Shown here: positions 16,344 through 24,424 of the stretch, piece by piece
Position numbering within the stretch: position 1 is the stretch's first letter
How the letters are laid out: each line of letters opens with the position of its first letter
Assembly: GCA_946221035.1 (NCBI GenBank)
Contig: CAMIME010000008.1
Location: 1-64,000 of the forward strand
Direction: 5' to 3'
Length of the DNA: 64,000 nucleotides
Source of the DNA: an uncultured Campylobacter sp.
Lineage (GTDB): Bacteria; Actinomycetota; Actinomycetes; Mycobacteriales; Mycobacteriaceae
Translations under genes and position numbers: made by a program
Notes under the pieces: generated by a model
Seen by the model: only the letters and a program-made list of their open reading frames with translations
Told to the model about the DNA's origin: nothing
Databases searched by the model: none

Positions 16344-17474
16344 ATGATTCGCGTACAGGACGTTGTCAGTGCACTCGAGGCCGCCTACCCGCCCCAGCTG
16401 GCCGAAAGCTGGGACCAGGTGGGCTTGATTTGCGGCGACCCGGATGCAGAGGTAGCAAAGGTGGCCTTCGCCCTCGACTGCACCCAGGAGGTGGCCGAGG
16501 CCGCGGTCGCCGCCGGCGCGCAGCTGCTCGTGGTCCACCACCCGCTGCTGCTTCGCGGGGTGCACTCCGTCTCCGCCGGTACGCCGAAGGGCAAGGTCAT
16601 CCACACCCTGATCACGGGCGGGTGCGCGCTCTTTGCCGCGCACACGAATGCGGACTCGGCGCGCCCAGGCGTGTCGGACAAGCTCGCCGAGCTCGTCGGC
16701 ATCACGCCTGGCCGGCCCATCAAGCCGGTTGTGTTGGACGCGACGGATAAGTGGGGCGTGCAGGTCCCGCCCGCCGACGCGGCCAAGCTCAAGCGCGCCC
16801 TGTTCGAGGCCGGGGCGGGTGCGCTCGGGGACTACCGCGAGTGCGCGTTCTCTGTCGAGGGCACCGGCGAGTTCACGCCCGAGGAGGGGGCGGATCCGGC
16901 CGACGGCGTGGTCGGGGAACACTTCTCGGCGCCCGAAGTCCGGGTCGAGTTTGTGGCGCCGGGGAGGTTGCGGCGAAAGCTCGTCGATACGCTGCGTGCG
17001 CACCACCCGTACGAAGAACCCGCGTTCGACGTGGTGCGCATGGAGGACACGCAAGACCTTTCGCAGGCCACCGGCCTGGGGCGCATCGGTGAGTTGGATC
17101 AGCCGATGACGCTGCGCGACTTCACCCAGCAGGTTGCCGACGCGCTGCCCGAGACCGCGTGGGGCGTGCGCGCCGCCGGCGACCCGGAGCGGGTGGTGAA
17201 GAAGGTGGCGGTGTCCTCAGGCTCGGGCGACTCGTTCTTGTCGGACGTCTCCCGGTTGGGCGTGGACGTCTACGTCACCTCCGACCTGCGCCACCACCCC
17301 GTCGACGAGCACTTGCGCGCGGGCGGGCCCGCCGTCATCGACACCGCCCACTGGGCCAGCGAGTTTCCGTGGACCACCCAGGCGGAAGGTATCGTTGCGC
17401 CCCTAGGCGTGGACACCGAGATCCTGCACATTCGCACGGACCCGTGGACCGTGTCCGCCCACCCCACGCGTTAA
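16344..17474 (+). CDS. Nif3-like dinuclear metal center protein
   Basis: 376 aa. Metal-ligand motifs of the Nif3/YbgI family: LLVVHHPLLLRGV near residue 65, FAAHTNADSA near 100, and the C-terminal DLRHHPVDEH and DTAHWASE stretches. A PII-like insert lies between the halves (FVAPGRLRRKLVDTLRAHHP). Members form toroidal hexamers with two metal ions; GTP cyclohydrolase-like activity has been proposed but function is not settled. ATG is 7 nt after TAGGCT (16331-16336), so leaderless. It is first of a Nif3, zinc-ribbon, RNase H run as in mycobacterial Rv2230c-Rv2228c. Confidence 0.88.
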   Translation: MIRVQDVVSALEAAYPPQLAESWDQVGLICGDPDAEVAKVAFALDCTQEVAEAAVAAGAQLLVVHHPLLLRGVHSVSAGTPKGKVIHTLITGGCALFAAHTNADSARPGVSDKLAELVGITPGRPIKPVVLDATDKWGVQVPPADAAKLKRALFEAGAGALGDYRECAFSVEGTGEFTPEEGADPADGVVGEHFSAPEVRVEFVAPGRLRRKLVDTLRAHHPYEEPAFDVVRMEDTQDLSQATGLGRIGELDQPMTLRDFTQQVADALPETAWGVRAAGDPERVVKKVAVSSGSGDSFLSDVSRLGVDVYVTSDLRHHPVDEHLRAGGPAVIDTAHWASEFPWTTQAEGIVAPLGVDTEILHIRTDPWTVSAHPTR

Positions 17475-17484
17475 GGAGGAGACC

Positions 17485-18159
17485 ATGCACCTTTCTGCCG
17501 ACCTGCAGCCCGTCCTCATCCAACTCGCGGACGCCGAGCGCCGCGCCGGGCGCCCCACCCAGCGCCCGGAAGAGCAAGAGCTACAAAAGCTTATCGACGA
17601 ACGCGACCGGCTCATCACCGCGTCCTCCGCAGCCCAACTCGCCGTCGATGACATGGAGCTGGAGATCCTGCGCATCCAAGAAGATGAGCGCAAGCTCAAG
17701 CGCCGCGAGCTGGACGACAAGCGTCAGCTGGGCGCCGAAACCGACCCGGTGCGCCGCAGGGATTTGGAGCACGACCGCTACGCCGCGAAGTCGCGCATCG
17801 CCGACCTGCTCTACGAGCTCAAGGAGGCGCACAACGAGATCGCCGCGCTGCGCAACAACCGCGACGTGCACGCCGCGCGCGTGGACGAAGCCAACCGCAA
17901 GGTCGAGGCCGCCCAGCGCGCCGTCGACGCGCTTCCCGAGGTCGAACAGGTGGACACGGAAGCCCTGCGCGCGAAGCTGCCCGCGGACGTGCTCGAGGTG
18001 GCTGATCGCGTGGGCGTGGCCGCGTTCAACGGCAGGACCTGCGGCGGGTGCTTCATCCAGCTGCCCCCGGGCGAGCGCGCCGAGGTGCTCGCGGCCCCCG
18101 AAGACGAGCTGCCCACCTGCCCGAACTGCGGCACCCTGCTCGTGCGGGTGACCGACTGA
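17485..18159 (+). CDS. Coiled-coil protein with C4 zinc ribbon
   Basis: 224 aa, 10 bp after the Nif3-like gene with GGAGGAGAC in front of the ATG. Residues 10-150 form a long charged coiled coil (ELEILRIQEDERKLKRRELD). The C-terminal 50 residues carry a zinc ribbon with CGGC and CPNC pairs separated by about 25 residues. The family (CT398/Rv2229c-like) is widespread but poorly characterised; nucleic acid or chaperone roles have been suggested. Its TGA overlaps the ATG of the RNase H gene, so the two are translationally coupled. Confidence 0.85.
   Translation: MHLSADLQPVLIQLADAERRAGRPTQRPEEQELQKLIDERDRLITASSAAQLAVDDMELEILRIQEDERKLKRRELDDKRQLGAETDPVRRRDLEHDRYAAKSRIADLLYELKEAHNEIAALRNNRDVHAARVDEANRKVEAAQRAVDALPEVEQVDTEALRAKLPADVLEVADRVGVAAFNGRTCGGCFIQLPPGERAEVLAAPEDELPTCPNCGTLLVRVTD
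17581..17603 (-). repeat. Dispersed motif copy, degenerate
   Basis: On the minus strand: CGTTCGTCGATAAGCTTTTG followed by TAG, inside the zinc-ribbon gene where it encodes KLIDERD. Only the core CGTCGATAAGC matches. Confidence 0.3.
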
Positions 18160-19277
18160 TGCGCGTTCAGATGTACTGCGACGGCGGCTCCCGCGGCAAC
18201 CCGGGCGTGGCCGGCTCCGGGGCCGTGGTCTACGGCCCCGACGGCGACACGCTCGCAGAGATCGCCTACGTGGTGGGCAAGAAGGCATCGAACAATGTCG
18301 CCGAATACCACGGGCTGTTGCGCGGCCTCGAGGCCGCCCGCGAGCTCGGGGCGAGCGCCGTGGACGTGCACATGGACTCCAAGCTCGTGGTCGAGCAGAT
18401 GACGGGGCGCTGGAAGATCAAGCACCCCGACATGCAGCAACTGGCCCGGCAGGCTCGCGCGCTGGCCTCGGAGTTCGAGCAGGTCACCTACACCTGGGTC
18501 CCGCGCGCCAAGAACAAAAAGGCCGACGAGCTATCGAACGTGGCAATGGATGCCGCCGCGCGTGGGGATGCTCCGGGTGTGATTGGGGGAAGTGGGGTGA
18601 AACCGGAGGTCGTCGATAAGCAAAAGGCGCATGAGACGGCTTCTCCCTGGGACGCGCCGCGCACCCGCTTTGTGCTGCTGCGACACGGGCAGACGGCGCA
18701 CTCGGCGAAGAGCCGGCTGTCGGGCGTGTCCGATCCGGCGCTGACGGAGAAGGGGCGGGCGCAGGCCGAGCGGGCGGCGCAGGCGCTGACGAAGTTCGCG
18801 AAGATCGACGCGATTGTGGCGTCGCCTCGCGCGCGTGCGCAGGAGACGGCGCGGTTTGCCGCGGATGCGCTGGGGTTCGACGAGGTGGAGACGGTCGAGG
18901 GGTTTGCGGAGATCGACTTCGGTGACTTCGAGGGGCTCACGCGCGAGGAGGCCGCAGCGCAAGACCCGGACGCGTACGCGCAGTGGCAGGCCTCTGCGAA
19001 TAACGCGCCGCCCGGCGGGGAGTCGGTGGCGAAGTTTCACAGGCGCGTCACCCGTGCGCGGTTGAAGTTGCAGGAGCAGTACGAGGGAAAGACCGTGCTG
19101 GTGGTGACGCACATGATGCCGGTGAAATCGGTGGTGAGGCAGGCGCTGGGGTGCTCCGCGGAGGCGATGCAGCACATGTTCTTGGATCTGGCGAGCATCT
19201 CCGTCGTCGAGTTCTACGGCGAGCACGGCGTGGTGCGCTGCTTCAATGACGTGGCGCACCACCGGGCTGCGCTGTAG
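18159..19277 (+). CDS. Bifunctional RNase H / histidine phosphatase (Rv2228c type)
   Basis: 372 aa fusion. Residues 1-130: RNase H I with catalytic acids in YCDGGSRGNPG (D8), NNVAEYHGLL and DVHMDSKLV. Residues 165-372: CobC-like histidine phosphatase with RHGQTAHS and a downstream VTHMMPVK. The mycobacterial homologue degrades RNA of RNA:DNA hybrids and dephosphorylates alpha-ribazole phosphate in cobalamin salvage. A roughly 30-residue linker joins the domains, and a dispersed-motif copy encodes its VVDKQK segment. Coupled by a 1-nt overlap to the zinc-ribbon gene. Confidence 0.93.
   Translation: MRVQMYCDGGSRGNPGVAGSGAVVYGPDGDTLAEIAYVVGKKASNNVAEYHGLLRGLEAARELGASAVDVHMDSKLVVEQMTGRWKIKHPDMQQLARQARALASEFEQVTYTWVPRAKNKKADELSNVAMDAAARGDAPGVIGGSGVKPEVVDKQKAHETASPWDAPRTRFVLLRHGQTAHSAKSRLSGVSDPALTEKGRAQAERAAQALTKFAKIDAIVASPRARAQETARFAADALGFDEVETVEGFAEIDFGDFEGLTREEAAAQDPDAYAQWQASANNAPPGGESVAKFHRRVTRARLKLQEQYEGKTVLVVTHMMPVKSVVRQALGCSAEAMQHMFLDLASISVVEFYGEHGVVRCFNDVAHHRAAL
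18604..18633 (+). repeat. Dispersed motif copy, near consensus
   Basis: CGGAGGTCGTCGATAAGCAA followed by AAGGCGCATG. It encodes the interdomain linker of the RNase H/phosphatase fusion. Confidence 0.6.
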
Positions 19278-19298
19278 TGCTGGGCTCTGGGGCAAACC

Positions 19299-19373
19299 AG
19301 AGCTCAACGTGGGTGTGGCGAATTCCGTCACTGTTTCACCTGGGATTTTCGTCTGACGGAAGCATTGAGCTCT
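19299..19373. other. Nested inverted repeats between the RNase H gene and rnpB
   Basis: Outer arms AGAGCTCAA (19299-19307) and TTGAGCTCT (19365-19373) are perfect; inner arms TTCCGTCA (19323-19330) and TGACGGAA (19354-19361) are also perfect. A further GAGCTC lies at about 19385. No U-tract follows, so it is not a standard terminator. It could be a 3'-UTR structure or a regulatory element of rnpB. Confidence 0.6.
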
Positions 19374-19428
19374 AGGCGGTTGTAGAGCTCAGCGGGGCCG
19401 GGCTGGAAAGAAAGCCGCTGCGGGGCGT

Positions 19429-19441
19429 ATGCTTGCAAACC
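19429..19441 (+). promoter_or_regulatory. -10 promoter element of rnpB
   Basis: TATGCT (19429-19434) lies 7 nt before the predicted RNase P RNA 5' end at 19442. No good -35 is visible, which is common in corynebacterial promoters. Confidence 0.65.
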
Positions 19442-19845
<404 letters not shown>

Positions 19846-19870
19846 CTTTTCTCTGGCACGATGGGCGGTT

Positions 19871-21253
19871 ATGAAGCTCTACGCCGCGCCCCTGGATTTC
19901 AGCGACATCGCCCGCGAGTTCGGTGTCGCGCGCGGCTTCACCCCCGACCAGCACGCGGAGGCGGCGCAGCTTACGGACCGCTTCGCTGGCGCGCGGCGGG
20001 ACGCGCGGGAGATCCCCCTGGTGACCATCGACCCCGTCGGTTCCATGGACTTGGACCAGGCGGTGCACATCGAGCGCACCGATACCGGTTACCTGGTGCG
20101 ATACGCGATCGCGGACGTCGCGGCGTTCGTGGAGCCCAGCGGCGCCGTCCGCGAGGCCTCGCTCGAGCGCGGCCAGACCATCTACCTGCCCGACGAGCCC
20201 GCGCGGCTGCACCCCGAGGAGCTTTCAGAGGGCTCCGCGTCGCTCCTACCGGACGTCGACCGCCCCGCGGTGCTGTGGAGCTTTTCGCTTGACGACGAAG
20301 CCGAGGTCCTCCACGCCCACGTCGAACGAGCCCTCGTTCGCTCGGTGGCCCGGCTGGATTATGACGGGGTGCACGCCGACTTCGAGGCAGGCAGGCCGCA
20401 CCCGTCCATTGCGTTGTTGCCTGAGGTGGGGCGGTTGCGCCAGAGGTCGTCGCTACGCAGGCACGCGATTAACCTGCGACTGCCGTCGGTGCGGGTGGTG
20501 GGCGACGGCGAGACGTTTGAGCTGGTGATCGAGCCGCGGCACCCGGTGATGGACTACAACTCCGAGATTTCGCTGCTTACGGGCATGGTGGCGGGGCGGA
20601 TGATGGTGGAAGCGGGCGTGGGGTTTCTGCGCACGCTGGGGCCCGCCGATGCGGGGGCGGAGGCGGAGTTTCGCCGGGAGGCGCGCAACCTGGGTTTCGA
20701 GGTGGCGGGCGACATCGGCGAATTCCTGGCCGGCGTGGATGCCGACACGCCGCGCGGCATGGCCGTGATGCGTGAGGCGCAAAAGCTCCTGCGCGGGTCG
20801 GGCTACGTGGACCTCTCAGTGGGGGAGCCGGAGGTGCATGCGGGCATCGGCGGCTACTACTCGCACGTCACGGCCCCCTTGCGCAGGTTGATCGACCGCT
20901 ACGCCACCGAGGTGTGCCTGGCCATCTGCGCCGGCGAGGATGTGCCGGAGTGGGTGGTGGAGGACGCGCCGCGGGTGATCAAGACGATGGGGCGCACCTC
21001 CCAGGTGGCCAGCAACGTGGAAAAGGCCTGCCTGCACTTAACGGAGGCGACGGTGCTCGAGCCGTGGGTCGGCCATAACTTTCCAGGTGTGACGTTGAAG
21101 GCTACGGAGGAGCGTGCGCGAGTGTTTATCGTGGACCCGCCGGTGCTGGCTTCCTCCTTGGGCACGCCCGAGGAGGGTAGGGAGGCGAGCTTCTCGCTGG
21201 TCAAGGCCGATCCGGCGCGCCGGGAAGTGGCGTTCGCCTGGCCCGCGGACTAG
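19871..21253 (+). CDS. RNB-domain ribonuclease (RNase II/R superfamily)
   Basis: 460 aa. The catalytic Asp cluster sits in TIDPVGSMDLDQAVH near residue 60; RQLIDRYAT-like sequence (LRRLIDRYATEV) is near 345. The protein is shorter than RNase II/R, without clear N-terminal cold-shock or C-terminal S1 domains, like the compact actinobacterial RNB proteins. A 3'-5' exoribonuclease role in the cytosol is expected. Start ATG 19871 was chosen because an upstream in-frame ATG (19766) lies inside rnpB; CACGAT preceded by TG (19857-19862) is a possible -10. Its stop shares CTAG with the convergent gene. Confidence 0.88.
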   Translation: MKLYAAPLDFSDIAREFGVARGFTPDQHAEAAQLTDRFAGARRDAREIPLVTIDPVGSMDLDQAVHIERTDTGYLVRYAIADVAAFVEPSGAVREASLERGQTIYLPDEPARLHPEELSEGSASLLPDVDRPAVLWSFSLDDEAEVLHAHVERALVRSVARLDYDGVHADFEAGRPHPSIALLPEVGRLRQRSSLRRHAINLRLPSVRVVGDGETFELVIEPRHPVMDYNSEISLLTGMVAGRMMVEAGVGFLRTLGPADAGAEAEFRREARNLGFEVAGDIGEFLAGVDADTPRGMAVMREAQKLLRGSGYVDLSVGEPEVHAGIGGYYSHVTAPLRRLIDRYATEVCLAICAGEDVPEWVVEDAPRVIKTMGRTSQVASNVEKACLHLTEATVLEPWVGHNFPGVTLKATEERARVFIVDPPVLASSLGTPEEGREASFSLVKADPARREVAFAWPAD

Positions 21254-22422
21254 TGCTCCACCCGGGCGCAGTCGCCGGGCAGCACCTCCACGACCTCGAA
21301 GTCTCGGGCCATCGTGTCGGCGAACTCGTCGGCGCTATCCAGCGGGACGAAGGCGAGCACTGCCTGGGACGTGCCGGTCGCGGCGGGGCGGGCAGCCACG
21401 GCGCCGCGCGTGCGGCATAGGGCCACGAGCGCGTCTGGGGTTGCCAAATCATGCTGCTCCGACGGGGAGTTGAGCAGCGTGAACAGCTCGTTTCCGCGGC
21501 GCGAACGAAGCGCCTTGGCGGCCGCCATCGAGCGCAGGGTTTCGGTCTCGCAAAACTGGACCCAGTTGCGTGCTGTGTCCGGCTCGGGGGCGGTGTCGTC
21601 GCCGGCGGCGCGACGGGCCTCGACCCACTGCACGACACGCGCAACGTTGTCGGGAAGCTGGCGCAGGGAGGATACGCCGAAGTTTGCACAGGCCTGGTCG
21701 ATGAAGTCGCGCCGGTCCGCGATGGCCTCGCGCTGGGCGTCGTAGGGTGCGCCAAGCTCGGTGGCGACGGAGAAGACGCGAACGCCGTGGCGGGCGGGGT
21801 GCGGCGCCTGGGTGAGTGAACCGTCAGCGTAATCCACCACGCAGACCCCGTCGCCGCCGCGCAGCGCGACGGTGTGGCGGGCCCGCAGTAGTGCGAGGGT
21901 GGAGTGGTTGGCCACGGCGTGGGAGCACACCTCTGCCAGGCGGGCGCGCATGGGTGCGGTGTCCACGTCGTCGTGGTCCGCGGCAAGCGCGAGGGCGATC
22001 GCGCAGTCGGCGGCATAGAGGGCTCCCAGGCCGGCGCCGATGGGGATGTCCGATTCCACGGTGATGTCGAAACCGGAAGAATCGCGCGAGAGCACCTGCC
22101 GCTGGATCAGGGTGTGGACCAGCCCGGTCCAGCGTGTGGTGAGGGGGTGGGTGACGGAGTCGTCGAGAAGCAATGTGTCCCCGAGTGGGCCCGTGGCGGC
22201 GATGGAAATGGTGCCGTCCGTGCGCGGGCTCACCGCAGCGGCGGCGCGCAGGGAAGCGGTGCCGGCGAGGGTCACGCCGCCGAAATGGTCGACGTTTTCG
22301 CCGATGAGCACCCAGGTCGCGGGTGCGGAAGCGACATGGGCCGGCGCGGTGCCGGTGCGCTGCGTATGCCGCTCGCGGGCGCGGTCGACGGGGGAGTCGG
22401 GGGAGGTTGTAAAGACTGCCAT
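21250..22422 (-). CDS. GHMP-family galactokinase-like protein, degenerate motifs
   Basis: 390 aa from ATG 22422, with AAAGGAG about 9 nt upstream. Overall length and order resemble galactokinase: a WVLIGENVDHFGG stretch replaces the usual GEHTDYNGG-like sugar motif, and PIGAGLGALYAADCA replaces the GHMP ATP loop PxGxGLSSSAA. His to Asn in the sugar motif and Ser-Ser to Gly-Ala in the ATP loop make normal galactokinase activity doubtful. Corynebacteria often carry such an orphan protein. It converges with the RNB gene (4-bp overlap). A dispersed-motif copy encodes LLLDDSVTH. Confidence 0.75.
   Translation of the reverse strand: MAVFTTSPDSPVDRARERHTQRTGTAPAHVASAPATWVLIGENVDHFGGVTLAGTASLRAAAAVSPRTDGTISIAATGPLGDTLLLDDSVTHPLTTRWTGLVHTLIQRQVLSRDSSGFDITVESDIPIGAGLGALYAADCAIALALAADHDDVDTAPMRARLAEVCSHAVANHSTLALLRARHTVALRGGDGVCVVDYADGSLTQAPHPARHGVRVFSVATELGAPYDAQREAIADRRDFIDQACANFGVSSLRQLPDNVARVVQWVEARRAAGDDTAPEPDTARNWVQFCETETLRSMAAAKALRSRRGNELFTLLNSPSEQHDLATPDALVALCRTRGAVAARPAATGTSQAVLAFVPLDSADEFADTMARDFEVVEVLPGDCARVEH
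22155..22182 (+). repeat. Dispersed motif copy
   Basis: CGGAGTCGTCGAGAAGCAAT followed by GTGTCCCC, antisense in the galactokinase-like gene. Confidence 0.55.
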
Positions 22423-22453
22423 TGCACACTCCTTTTTGCCGCGCACCACACTA

Positions 22454-22475
22454 CCAACCCGCGCGGTAGGGTTGG
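22454..22475. promoter_or_regulatory. Inverted repeat between divergent genes
   Basis: CCAACCC (22454-22460) and GGGTTGG (22469-22475) are perfect arms around 8 bp. They lie between the galactokinase-like gene (minus) and the 68-aa gene (plus) and overlap a -10-like TAGGGT. Possible shared operator. Confidence 0.45.
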
Positions 22476-22508
22476 GCGGGGCGAAAACCCCCGATGAAAG
22501 GAGCCACC

Positions 22509-22715
22509 ATGGCCGACGAAAAGTTCTACTACAACCCGTCCACCGGCGAGGTCACGCAGGGCAAGGAGTCCGGATGGGACGACCGCATGGGCCCCTACGA
22601 CACCCGCGAGGAGGCCGAGCAGGCGCTCCAGATCGCGGCCCAGCGCACCAAGCGTGCCGACGCCGCCGACGAGGCCGACGACAACTGGGGCGCCACCCCG
22701 TCCTGGGAGAAGTAG
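22509..22715 (+). CDS. Small SPOR-like hypothetical protein
   Basis: 68 aa from ATG 22509 (MADEKFYYNP), with AAAGGAG 5 nt upstream; an in-frame ATG 15 nt earlier overlaps this site. The sequence YYNPSTGEVTQGKESGWDD plus GPYDTREEAEQAL resembles short actinobacterial proteins annotated as SPOR-domain-like. No signal peptide or membrane segment. Function unknown; high Asp/Ala content at the C-terminus. It converges with the CYTH-CHAD gene 18 bp downstream. Confidence 0.65.
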   Translation: MADEKFYYNPSTGEVTQGKESGWDDRMGPYDTREEAEQALQIAAQRTKRADAADEADDNWGATPSWEK

Positions 22716-22733
22716 CGGGAGAAGTTAGCCGGA

Positions 22734-24320
22734 TTACGGTTTGATCTTTTTGAACGCCTTGCGCACCTCGCGCACGGCGTCGTCGTAGCCCGCGAGCGCT
22801 TGCTCGCCTCGCGCAAGTTCGCGCTGGTAGAGCATGCCGTAGGCGAAGGTGTCCTCGCCGCGCTCGCGGGCCTCATTCGCAAGGCGCTCGATGCGGTCGC
22901 GCGAGGTGACGGCGTCCTGGAAGTCACCCAGCTTGGACTGCAGCTCCTTGCACGCCTTCGCCAGCCGGGCCGACTTCAGGCCTGCTTCCTGGGCCGCAAC
23001 CGCGGAGTAGCGCAGCTTCTTCGCCGCCTTGCGTACGTCGTGGACGTACTCCTCGCGCTCGTGGAGTGGGAGATCCGTGTCGTCGTAATACTCGCCGACC
23101 TTCTCGTGGCGTTTGCGCAGCTTCTTGTAGCCGCCCTCGAGGTGGTCGTAGAGCACCTCCTTGGACTGCTTCTTCTCCTCTTTCTTGCTCGAGGCCTCGC
23201 CGGCCACTGGCGGTTCGGCCAGCAGCGCGTCGATGTCGTCGAGCAGGGTGAGGAAGCGCTCCGAATCCAGCATCTCGATGATGCGGCCGTGCGCGGCTTC
23301 GTAGTCCCGGCGCATGTCCCCGGCGATGTGCTCGCGGGCGGGGGCGTCGATGAGGCCGGACTCGTCGGAATCCAACAGCGCGGCGAAGCGCTCCTCCACC
23401 ACCTCGGCGTCGCGGGCCTCGCCCAGCACTCCCGCGGCGTATTTCAGCTCGTCTTCCAGGTGGCTTAACTGCTCGCCTTCGAGGATCCCCTCGAACGTCT
23501 CCAGCAGCGAGCGCATCTCGCGGGTGGATACGCGCAGCTGGTGGACGGAATCCCACTCGTCCGCGCGCACGCGAGGCTCCCAGGACACGATCGCGTCGCG
23601 CAGTTTGCTCAGGGAGGAGACGACGGCGCTGGCCGCGGAGCCGTCGTCAAGTGAGTGCGCCTGCATATGCGGCGGCAGCGGCGCGGTCTGCACCGAATCC
23701 CCGAGCGCGGTGGACAGCTTCGACGGGGACGAGGACTTCCGCGCGCCGGAGGCAATGAGGAAGTTGGTGGCTTGGTTGATCAGGGAGATACCGTCGTCGG
23801 TGCCCGCAAGCGGTTCTGAAAGCTCGAGCTCCCACTCACGCCAGCTCGTGCGCTCGCCGCCGGGGAGGAGCGACCAGGCGGTGACGTGGTCGTCGCAAAA
23901 CTCGGCAACCGGGCCGTCGGTGCCGTTGAGGGTGATTTCCACGCGGCGGTTATCCACCTGGGCGATGGGTCCGAGCGGCTCGTTGCGGATGATGGCGCGG
24001 ATCTGCGCCCGCAACTCCTCCGGCACCGTCGTGGGATCGTCGAGCCCGACTCGCACCTCTTTGCGCCCGGAACCGTCGGCCTGGGGAAGCTTGAGGTGCC
24101 ACCCGTCATCGGAGCCGCCGGTGCGCCGGCGCAACGTGATCTTGGAGCGGGTAAGGCGCAGGTCATCGGTGTCGTAGTAGACGGCGGAGAGGTTGTGCTC
24201 GCGCATGCCTTCGATGCGCTCGACCGAGGGCAGCTGGGTGAGGTCCGGGATTCCCGTGCCCTCATCCACGGCCAACTTGACCTCAACCTCGAGGAAGTTC
24301 TGGGGTTGCTGATCAGCCAT
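22734..24320 (-). CDS. CYTH and CHAD domain protein
   Basis: 528 aa. Residues 8-200: CYTH domain, with EVEVKLAV (the ExExK motif), an RRRTGG motif and KLPQADG/REWELELSE strands that line a triphosphate tunnel. Residues 235-525: CHAD domain, alpha-helical with repeated His/Arg motifs (DSVHQLRVSTREMRSLLETF, EYVHDVRKAAKKLRYSA). CYTH enzymes hydrolyse triphosphate substrates; CHAD binds polyphosphate granules, so a polyphosphate-linked triphosphatase role is likely. Start ATG with AAGGAGG about 9 nt upstream. Confidence 0.92.
   Translation of the reverse strand: MADQQPQNFLEVEVKLAVDEGTGIPDLTQLPSVERIEGMREHNLSAVYYDTDDLRLTRSKITLRRRTGGSDDGWHLKLPQADGSGRKEVRVGLDDPTTVPEELRAQIRAIIRNEPLGPIAQVDNRRVEITLNGTDGPVAEFCDDHVTAWSLLPGGERTSWREWELELSEPLAGTDDGISLINQATNFLIASGARKSSSPSKLSTALGDSVQTAPLPPHMQAHSLDDGSAASAVVSSLSKLRDAIVSWEPRVRADEWDSVHQLRVSTREMRSLLETFEGILEGEQLSHLEDELKYAAGVLGEARDAEVVEERFAALLDSDESGLIDAPAREHIAGDMRRDYEAAHGRIIEMLDSERFLTLLDDIDALLAEPPVAGEASSKKEEKKQSKEVLYDHLEGGYKKLRKRHEKVGEYYDDTDLPLHEREEYVHDVRKAAKKLRYSAVAAQEAGLKSARLAKACKELQSKLGDFQDAVTSRDRIERLANEARERGEDTFAYGMLYQRELARGEQALAGYDDAVREVRKAFKKIKP
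23637..23661 (+). repeat. Dispersed motif copy, degenerate
   Basis: CGGAGCCGTCGTCAAGTGAG followed by TGCGC, antisense in the CYTH-CHAD gene between the two domains. Confidence 0.35.
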
Positions 24321-24378
24321 GATCTATGTCCTCCTTACAAACCCTGCGAACAAATTCACCTCAAGCTTAGCGCGGCCC

Positions 24379-24424
24379 CCGACACGGACTGCCCGTGTCG
24401 GCACGGCCACTACAGTGGTCAACC
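24379..24424 (+). promoter_or_regulatory. Operator-like inverted repeat and promoter of glnA2-glnE
   Basis: CCGACACGG (24379-24387) and CCGTGTCGG (24393-24401) are perfect 9-bp arms around 5 bp, centred about 35 bp before the start codon. TACAGT (24411-24416) is the -10, 8 nt before the ATG. The repeat covers the -35 position, which suggests repressor control. Confidence 0.65.
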
